64,000 nt of DNA from Amia ocellicauda (Eukaryota > Chordata > Actinopteri > Amiiformes > Amiidae), in NCBI RefSeq assembly GCF_036373705.1, contig NC_089854.1, positions 25,557,225 through 25,621,224 of the forward strand, in the 5' to 3' direction. Both the position numbers and the translations under genes were made by a program. Each line of letters opens with the position of its first letter. The first letter of the stretch is position 1. The notes under the pieces were generated by a model, which did not search any database, was not told where the DNA came from, and was given only the letters and a program-made list of their open reading frames with translations. Positions 13,794-24,500 of the stretch are shown piece after piece.

Positions 13794-16481
13794 CACAGTG
13801 AGGGGAAAAAAGTATTTGATCCCCTGCTGATTTTGTACGTTTGCCCACTGACAAAGAAATGATCAGTCTATAATTTTAATGGTAGGTGTATTTTAACAGT
13901 GAGAAACAGAATAACAGCAAAAAAATCCAGAAAAACGCATTTCAAAAAAGTTATAAATTGATTTGCATGTTAATGAGGGAAATAAGTATTTGATCCCCTA
14001 TGAATCAGCAAGATTTCTGGCTCCCAGGTGTCTTTTATACAGGTAACGAGCTGAGATTAGGAGCACTCTCTTAAAGGGAGTGCTCCTAATCTCAGCTCGT
14101 TACCTGTATAAGACACCTGTCCACAGAAGCAATCAATCAATCAGATTCCAAACTCTCCAGCATGGCCAAAACCAAAGAGCTGTCCAAGGATGTCAGGGAC
14201 AAGATTGTAGACCTACACAAGGCTGGAATGGGCTACAAGACCATCGCCAAGCAGCTTGGTGAGAAGGTGACAACAGTTGGTGCGATTATTCGCAAATGGA
14301 AGAAACACAAAATAACTGTCAGTCTCCCTCGGTCTGGGGCTCCATGCAAGATCTCACCTCGTGGAGTTTCAATGATCATGAGAACGGTGAGGAATCAGCC
14401 CCGAACTACACGGGAGGATCTTGTTAATGATCTCAAGGCAGCTGGGACCATAGTCACCAAGAAAACAATTGGTAACACACTACGCCGTGAAGGACTGAAA
14501 TCCTGCAGCGCCCGCAAGGTCCCCCTGCTCAAGAAAGCACATGTACAGGCCTGTCTGAAGTTTGCCAATGAACATCTGAATGATTCAGAGGAGAACTGGG
14601 TGAAAGTGTTGTGGTCAGATGAAACCAAAATCAAGCTCTTTGGCATCATCTCAACTCGCTGTGTTTGGAGGAGGAGGAATGACCCCAAGAACACCATCCC
14701 CACCGTCAAACATGGAGGTGGAAACATTATGCTTTGGGGGTGTTTTTCTGCTAAGGGGACAGGACAACTGCACCGCATCAAAGGGACGATGGACGGGGCC
14801 ATGTACCGTCAAATCTTGGGTGAGAACCTCCTTCCCTCAGCCAGGGCATTGAAAATGGGTCGTGGATGGGTATTCCAGCATGACAATGACCCAAAACACA
14901 CAGCCAAGGCAACAAAGGAGTGGCTCAAGAAGAAGCACATTAAGGTTCTGGAGTGGCCTAGCCAGTCTCCAGACCTTAATCCCATAGAAAATCTGTGGAG
15001 GGAGCTGAAGGTTCGAGTTGCCAAACGTCAGCCAAGGGTTTTGCCACCAAGTACTAAGTCGAAGGGGTCAAATACTTATTTCCCTCATTAACATGCAAAT
15101 CAATTTATAACTTTTTTGAAATGTGTTTTTCTGGATTTTTTTGTTGTTATTCTGTCTCTCACTGTTAAAATACACCTACCATTTTCATTGAGTGGGCATA
15201 CGTACAAAATCAGCAGGGGATCAAATACTTTTTTCCCCCCACTGTGTGTGTATGTATATGTATGATATATATATACACACTCACCTAAAGGATTATTAGG
15301 AACACCATACTAATACTGTGTTTGACCCCCTTTCGCCTTCAGAACTGCCTTAATTCTATGTGGCATTGATTCAACAAGGTGCTGAAAGCATTCTTTAGAA
15401 ATGTTGGCCCATATTGATAGGATAGCATCTTGCAGTTGATGGAGATTTGTGGGATGCACATCCAGGGCACGAAGCTCCCGTTCCACCACATCCCAAAGAT
15501 GCTCTATTGGGTTGAGATCTGGTGACTGTGGGGGCCAGTTTAGTGCAGTGAACTCATTGTCATGTTCATGTTCGACCTTTGTGACATGGTGCATTATCCT
15601 GCTGGAAGTAGCCATCAGAGGATGGGTACATGGTGGTCATAAAGGAATGGACATGGTCAGAAACAATGCTCAGGTAGGCTGTGGCATTTAAACGATGCCC
15701 AATTGGCACTAAGGGGCCTAAAGTGTGCCAAGAAAACATCCCCCACACCATTACACCACCACCACCAGCCTGCACAGTGGTAACAAGGCATGATGGATCC
15801 ATGTTCTCATTCTGTTTATGCCAAATTCTGACTCTACCATCTGAATGTCTCAACAGAAATCGAGACTCATCAGACCAGGCAACATTTTTCCAGTCTTCAA
15901 CTGTCCAATTTTGGTGAGCTTGTGCAAATTGTAGCCTCTTTTTCCTATTTGTAGTGGAGATGAGTGGTACCCGGTGGGGTCTTCTGCTGTTGTAGCCCAT
16001 CCGCCTCAAGGTTGTACGTGTTGTGGCTTCACAAATGCTTTGCTGCATACCTCGGTTGTAACGAGTGGTTATTTCAGTCAAAGTTGCTCTTCTATCAGCT
16101 TGAATCAGTCGGCCCATTCTCCTCTGACCTCTAGCATCAACAAGGCATTTTCGCCCACAGGACTGCCGCATACTGGATGTTTTTCCCTTTTCACACCATT
16201 CTTTGTAAACCCTAGAAATGGTTGTGCGTGAAAATCCCAGTAACTGAGCAGATTGTGAAATACTCAGACCGGCCCGTCTGGCACCAACAACCATGCCACG
16301 CTCAAAATTGCTTAAATCACCTTTCTTTCCCATTCAGACATTCAGTTTGGAGTTCAGGAGATTGTCTTGACCAGGACCACACCCCTAAATGCATTGAAGC
16401 AACTGCCATGTGATTGGTTGATTAGATTAATGAGAAATTGAACAGGTGTTCCTAATAATCCTTTAGGTGAGTGTATATATA

Positions 16482-16544
<63 letters not shown>

Positions 16545-18545
16545 ACCTATCTATAGTGTGGAACTGCAGAGAGTGGGTCACAATAGGAGATAGTTCAGGA
16601 CAAAGCTCTCTCCTCTCCTTCCCTTCTTCAGGCAACATAACGGGGAAGAGTGTGTGCATGGAGGATCTCTGTGTAATGCTTTTCATTCCAACAGAGCTTT
16701 TTATTGAACCAATGACCGCCTTTTTTCAACCTTGTGATCAGTTTGTCCAAACTGGTGGAGATGACTGAGGGCAGTCTGACAACTGGGCTGGGGTGAAAAC
16801 CAGTCGACTTGGGTGTCCTTCCATACCTGGCTTGGGAACCAAATTGTGTTGTTTTTAGATTACAGGCTCACCTCCCCTTGTGACCCTAGTCAAGCGCTCT
16901 CTAGATATCCAGGATATAATGCCATCATCAGTGTAGCTTCTACCCGTAGTAACTCCTGGCCCTCTCTTGCTGAGTTACAACTGTCCTGAGTTTTTGGTTT
17001 GAAAGGTAATTAACAACGCAATTAAAATCAGTGAACGGGGCAATTTATTAATCCCTGATATCAAATTGTTCTGCACAAAGTGCCCTATGTAACAAAAAGC
17101 AGCATTAGCATACTGAAGATTGTAATGAGCAGTGTCTGACTTGATGCCTGGAGGAGCCTGAAAGAATCCCTCTTTGACCCCCTTGAAACTAAAGGAGATT
17201 AGGAAGCTTTTGTTTTCAGATATTCCACTTTCAGATCAAGGGGATTGGTAATTAAAAAATGAAGAGAGGCTGTAAGGAACAAAAGAATAGACGATGATGC
17301 ATGATGCGCATCCTATTAAACCTCCAATGAAGCGGGCACACAGTCAGGCCTAAGAATTAAGAACTTGTCTTCTAAACACTTCATGGGAAAGATTTTGCTT
17401 TCATAACATGACAAGCTGAAATACGAGGGTTCGAGCAACACTGGAAAACGGGAAGTGATACAAAATATCACCACATTTTATTTATGCCTAGAAGAAGAAA
17501 AAATGTGTATATATATGAATCAATTTGCTTAAATTTAAATTATGGTTTTAAACAGCCAGGATCTATTTTGTATAAGAAGGCAGTCACTCAGCTTAGGAGG
17601 AAAGTACCTTCAGTGAATCTAAATGAGACAAGCGGCTTTCGAACGTTGACTCAGTGTTTGAAATCCACTTGTCTCCTTTTGGATTCACTGTAAAGAATGC
17701 ACAATTGATCAAAATAGGTTTTTTTTTGTTTATCCCCCACCCCTCTTACAATACATATTTTATCAAACAAAACATTCATTTTGAAAAATGAAGTGGAACC
17801 AAGCTCGTAAGGATCATTAATTCAGTATGCTCCTCTCTGTGAGTGTTGGGAATCAATAAAACTCACTCTTGTGCTTTAATAAGTAAACACTGTGTCCCCA
17901 GGCCCTTGTGTAAATTTTATAAATTTCTTGATAGATGGTATGAAAAGCCTTTAATTATATTTTAGTAAATTGTACCTGATTACCATTAAGTTAGCTAGAT
18001 TCTAGCCACAGTGCTGGATTGTATTTTTATTTTCTTTCCTTTTACCCTCTGTCCCATATCTGAATCCCTAGCTGGAGACCTGCTAAAAATCAAAGTTAAT
18101 TTCTATACATTTTCTGAAAGTAATTTATACATACTGAATGCTAAATTATTTTATGTGTTACTACTCTCTGAGGAGCATTCTTAGATCTGGTTCTGTATTT
18201 TAAGATCTTTTATTGTGTGATTAATGTGACCCAGCCAACTTTAACAGAAGCATAATTGAACACACTTATTTTTAAGTACCCGGTATGAAGCCAAGAGTTC
18301 TCTTAGGAGACCAGAAAAATAAAAACGTAATAGAAGAACAAGACAGCTCAGACATCTGCAGTGACTGTCTGAAGGGAATATTAACTTTGAGAGTAATTCT
18401 CTCGCCTGTGATGCAGAAAAGACTAGATTGCATCCTGAAGGTGATTTATAGTGCAGAGTCTGTGAGCTGAAGGTTTCTGATTGCTCTGTTGTGCTAAAAT
18501 GAGTTGGAATAATAATACTTTTGATAAACATATCTATTTAACTTC

Positions 18546-18584
<39 letters not shown>

Positions 18585-21500
18585 CATGGATACTAGAATT
18601 ATCTTAAAGTGACCATTATCTATGTAACTATTTACAAGTGTGTTTTTTGATCATCAGTAAAGTAAATTGTGCATTGTTGGTGCAGCAATCTTACAACCTC
18701 CTTCTTCTACCAGGATGTATGACGTGGGGGGGCAGAGGACAGAGAGGAGGAAGTGGATCAGCTGTTTTGAAGACGTCAGGGCTGTGTTGTTTGTGGTCTC
18801 TCTCAGCGGGTACGACATGACCCTGGTGGAAGACCCGTCCACGGTGAGCTCAGCTATCTCTGTGCATTTTTCCCTCTGCAACCTGCTCAAGTGCTGAAAA
18901 CCTGAGGGATCAACAGCAGTCCTCTTGGGTGTCTGAATTATGTTTGTGTTGAGATGGGCAGATTTTTGTGTGACTGCACTGTGACACCTTGCTTCATGTC
19001 AAATGGTGTTTCATGGAAGACAAACTTGACTCAGAATGAAGACTAATGAATTGTGTACTTTATCGCAGTTTTCGTGTATCTCAAGTTTTTATTTGATAAT
19101 TTACTGTAACTGTGGTAGCCATAATTACTTTCCAACACCACATGTAACCCAATCTGTTTTCAGGTATTTCTGTGATTCATTGACATGGTTTACACTTTTG
19201 AAATCAAATAGCACCACAATGTTCATCATTCTGACCCCTTATTGTATCTCTCACAGAATCGTCTACAAGAGAGCCTGAAACTCTTTTCATCAATCTGCAA
19301 TAATGTATTCTTCAGAAGTACCTCCATGGTAAGTACTGGACTCACCCCCAAGATCATTGCAAGAAAGTGAGATTTGCCCATCATCAAACACAAACATTTG
19401 AATGTCTATAGGTAATTAATTGTCAGTAAGCACTGGGTTAATAATGTGTGGTTGCATGAATCAAAGTGCTGTGTCAGTCTGAGCATCGTTTAAGGAAGTG
19501 TTGACCTGTGACAATGTGCAGTTTGGTAATAAATCACAAGTTCAAGAGTTAGGTCTCCTAAAGTTTTTGTGCTGATGATGATGGATTAATATGGTACCTA
19601 GTTAATGGGATCACTGCAGATTGTTCTCAATTAAATACAAATATGCATCCTGCTCAGTGACTATGGAAAACTTAAGCAATACGAAAATAATAGAATCAAC
19701 GATTCTTCTGTGCATAGATTAGAGTGAATGTAAAATAGGTCACCCTGACTTGCTTTTGACTGCATGGTAAATGTGAAAAAATTTAACGTGTGTGAAGTTC
19801 ACTACGTTTACACAAATATCTGAAACATCGTCTCAGACACCAAATTAGAGCGAAATTCACATCCTGGCAAAGCACACTGGTGTAGGATATTTTGGCCTTC
19901 CTCAGAAGGACGTATTAATAGCCATTGTTCAAAGATATCGCCTTCCTAAAAAGTTCAATGTTTATTTCTAATGCATAAACTGATATGAGCAGTTCAGTAA
20001 GGAAACAAGACATATTAATGGCTCCCATTGAAGTTCTATCCACAATGAAAGCAGTGGCTTTATCAGAGGCAGCTTCCAATTATGAGATTCCAGGAGATGT
20101 GCACAGCCCTACTTGGTTAACGATGCCGCCGTTTTATAGCGAAGTGATTAAAGCCCATGACCCTCCTCACCTCCGCTTGGATGCCGTTACAGCTCTCCAT
20201 CTAATTGCTTCTGTCATTTGTAATTAAAATGCAAGGCATAATTTAGGTGTGTAGGATAATTTCAGTTCTGCTTGACAGTCTGAGTTACTGTTAAAAAATG
20301 TGTAACGAGTCTGTTTAATTGGTCTCATTTAGCCTGTTATAATGCGGTATTAGTCATCAGCTGGTGGCCAGATAACGCTAGATTATCAGCAGTCTCTGGC
20401 TGCTGTGCTGTTTAATTATATCATTAGGGTGGCTGCCTTGGTCAACCCCTAGCCTTCCATTGCATCTTCCAGTCTTGTTTAGTGTTAATTATGATGAGAA
20501 TGTTATTTATTTATTTTCTCAGGTATTTATTTACTTTTTTTTTTCATTCACACAATTTTGGCCCATAGGTTTTTAATTGGTCAACAACAACAACCTCCCC
20601 AAAGAAGCATTGAGATGCCCTGTGAAGTTTGCATTCTGTTTTTGTTACTTAATTGGCTGAAGTTATTTCCCAACTTCACAGAATGTTGATACAATGATTC
20701 TACAGAAAAATGTTAAGAGTACACAATCAATGACGAGGGATGTGGGATTAATAGTTTGGAGGAGTATAACTCTGCTGTGTCATATAGAAACACAAAGGAA
20801 TTTCTCGAACTGATGTTCATACTGATGTTATTTTCTTGACTTTTTTTGTTTGCAGATTTTGTTCCTCAACAAAATTGACCTTTTTCAAGAGAAGATTTTA
20901 CATTCAAGCAGACATTTGAGACTGTATCTCCCACAGTACAGAGGTAGGTTACTCCAAAACATCTAGTTCCATGAATAAAGAGACTTTCTGAAAAACTGTT
21001 GGGTTGCTTTCATTTAATTGCGGCTTAGCAGAGTCAATGCAGACGGCAGGGTGAAAACTGAGATTGGTGAACCACATTAAATCCTCCCTTTGAGTTCTTT
21101 GGTAAATTAAAAGCAATACAAAATGTAGTGATCAGTGTGTGATAAGTGTGTGGATTTCCCTTTGGAAATATAGAGTTTTACATGGTTTGAAAGATAATGC
21201 ATGTGACACAATACACTGTGGTTTAAAGTTCCTTGCAGAGAACAACTGCACTGCCTTAAGGCCGATTTATACTTCTGCGTAGGTACACGTATGCGTCTCT
21301 GCGTAGTGATGCAGAGCAGGGGTTTCTGGGTATGCGTAGCCCGCAGAGGGTCACAGAGGACCCGACGCGCACTCCTCCTGTGCATCAAGCAAGCACTGAT
21401 TGGTTGAGCAGGACATTCTGAGAGCCTAGGCCAATCGCTCAGTGCTGGGGTGACCGGTGCATGATGTCTGGCAGTAGGCGCTGCAGCAGGGCAGAGAAAT

Positions 21501-24500
21501 GACATGGTGACATATGAAAGTATTTAAAATGCATCTCCTCATCCACAAAATGCATTTGTCCACATAATGGGTATTTTGTCCCTCGAAATGCACATTTCGT
21601 TAATATAATTCACATTTCGTGAACATATTTCACATTTTATCCCTAGAAATGCCCACATATTTTGTGCTTGGCAATTTTGGACGAAAGGTAAAATGTGCTT
21701 TGCTTTCCATGGACGGAATGAACAATTAGCATCACGATCAGACAGTGATGATCAAGACATTGATCCAGAGACCCGGGTTTGCAACATGATCAGGATTGAA
21801 TTCCAAGGGAAAGTTAGAAACTCGCTGAGCTGATCAGACGAGAGCTATATCAGGTGCAAATCTAATACAATAAATTATGTTAATTATGAATATATGATGT
21901 GTAGAAAATGGCATGTTTCGCCAATCAACATGATTTATAAATCTTTCACAATTACTAATTTGATTACAAAGCCCATATTGTCGGCTATATTTATAATATT
22001 CCGTATGCTATAGCCTATCACATAAACTGCGGGTCTGGCAGTTGGAGAAGAATGTATTTATAGCTCATTAATTTTAAGGAGTTTAACAGCTGAAATGCCA
22101 TATATGTATTTCATTCAAATATTTAGTAACATATAAGAACGGATATGCAGGAGAAATTCACATAGGCAGAGATGTGTGTATGTATGTTCTAGTGTTAAGT
22201 CTCTAGCCAACTATAGCAAGACAATATAGATCTGCACATATAGGATGCAATTTGTATTTGTGTGTGCGTGTAGTTTCTGTAAAAGGTATGTGTTGATTTA
22301 CATCCATACAATTGTGGGTGCACCATAGAAAACGGGTTTCGTTTTCTGTAGATTGTGATGTGTTAATGCGACACTGCCCCCTATGGACGTGTCAACCTTA
22401 CATGCAAGTATGTTGGCAGACACCTATGCGAACGTCTGCGTACGACGCCCGCACATGTACACAGAGACGCAGATGCAGAAGTATAAATCAGCCTTTATGC
22501 AGCATCACAGTAAAACACCATTGTGCCAGGAAATGGTTATGTGGAAAGAAACATTTTATAATAGAAACACATAAATGGGCATCTGCAGAGTGAAACAATG
22601 TAATGTAAAATTTATAGTTTCTGGTTTTGACTGGAACTTGGTAAATGTCCATTGACAAATATCAAGGTAATTGACATGTTTACAAATAGAAGTGTTTTAA
22701 AAATGTAATATATGTGTAAAAAAATAATGTAAATTAAATGTATTTTTACTAGCTATTTAGTTTTGAGATGCAACTGCCAAATAAAATTGATTTATTGACT
22801 ATAGATCAGTGCCTTCTGACAAGGTAATCCAATCAACACACCTACCAGATGAACTGAATGTTATTTCCGGCTCACATTTAATTTAAACTGATTCAATCCA
22901 TGGCCCTTCATGACTGTCAGAACGTGGTTCACTGCAGCTTATTCTTTGGTGTAAATTTTCTCTGTCTGAGTGGAAGAAATGGCATGTTAGTAACCGCAAA
23001 TATTCATTAAATGCCAGAATAAAATAAACCCCTAAAACACACAAAACCTGAAAGATAGATTTTTGTTTCATTTTTTTTCTCTCCAGTTTTCTCGCTGGAC
23101 AAAGATGCTATGAAATGTTATCTGCATTTTTATAATTTGCAGTATTTTTTCTTGTTCTAAAGTCGAAGGGAACTTAATTAATTTTATTTGTTTTAATTCC
23201 CAAACAATAACATGCTTGTTAGTGATCATGAATACAACTTCAAGCAGGTACCTATAGCCCAACCAAAGAGCGTGGCACATCCTTTGTACTGAAGCAGCAA
23301 GAAACTGAGGCCAATTGCATAGAACAGCATTATTTATCTTTTTTTTTTTTTTTTTTTTTTTTTAATAATTTTTTGTATTATTGCAGGGTTGGGTCATTTT
23401 TGTACTAATCTGTTGTGGTGAAGGCGATTCTGTATTGGAACAAAAAAGGACTGCTAGGACTTAACCAATACTCTTTCATTTCTCAGTTCCAGTTAAATAT
23501 ATCTACACTAGCACAGATTTGATTTGATAAAAGTGGAACCCTGACAAGAAATATCCCACGGCTGTAGGTGTTGCTGGATTTGTCATGACACATTTGAATA
23601 GTTTTAGCAATAAAGTTGATGGGGGAGTGGAATGGTTCGCTCATGAATTTGATGGGTAGTTATTAGGTATGTGTTGCCGTGTAGCGTATTGCCGGCAGAT
23701 AACCGCTCAATAATTTACTGTCTGTTGACTCAGTCATTGATATGCATTCATTTGAGCAGGAAATTCAGCACTGTAACTTGATCCTGACACACTTCATACT
23801 AAATCTTTCCTGTTTGCGTTCTTCTTTTCCCCCCCAATCATTTTCTAATGAGAGTTTTTGTATCTCATTTCCTTCTGTGATTAACCTCCATATTCTGGGT
23901 GTTATTTGTTTTCCCTCAGCAGCAGCAACAGTGATGAGAATATAGGATTGTGTGGGCCTGTCTGTGTTTCGAACAAACAATCCTCATGTTCATGCACAGC
24001 AAGTTTTCACTGACGACATACAAGTTTTTGCAAAGGCTTTGATCAAGGTCCATTAATTTCCATCATAGTTTTTCTGGATTTTTTTGTTGATATTCTGTCT
24101 CTCACTGTTAAAATACACCTACCATTAAAATTATAGACTGATCATTTCTTTGTCAGTGGGCAAACGTACCAAATCAGCAGGGGATCAAATACTTTTTTCC
24201 CTCACTGTAGCAGGTTTAATTTAACTAAAGTGTACACGTTTAAGTCATGGTGTTTATGGACGCATTTATAAACCAGTCATTAATGTTTTAAAGGGAAACC
24301 CAGATCTGCTGTATTTTATTTATTTATTTATTTTATTTTATTTATTCATTCATTCATTCATTCATTCAACTTGTCAATGGACACACGTTAACTAAATCGT
24401 GTTCGCCTTCATGCTGATTGTCTCTGCAGGGCTGTTATACATCAGACTGCAGATATTTATTTTGTTGTGGAAAAAGGACTGAAAAGGGGTTTCACTTAGT

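Larger units (their letters stand above)
13796..15244 (+). mobile_element. Tc1/mariner element, family A, copy 1
   Basis: Bounded by CAGTGAGGGGAAAAAAGT and its inverted form, with long (~200 bp) inverted ends that carry TTTGATCCCC and related repeats, of the IR/DR type. TA lies on the left flank within a (TA)n tract; the right end has diverged (CCCCACTG). It holds one transposase gene and a hairpin of about 44-base arms ahead of it. Confidence 0.93.

Noticed and set aside
13618-13862. Frames of alternating Tyr-Ile
   Set aside because: Translations of the (TA)n microsatellite.
14395-14802. 135-residue minus-strand frame
   Set aside because: Antisense shadow of the Tc1 transposase.
21107-21505. 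132-residue minus-strand frame
   Set aside because: Crosses the left end of the Harbinger-like element and matches no family; chance frame.
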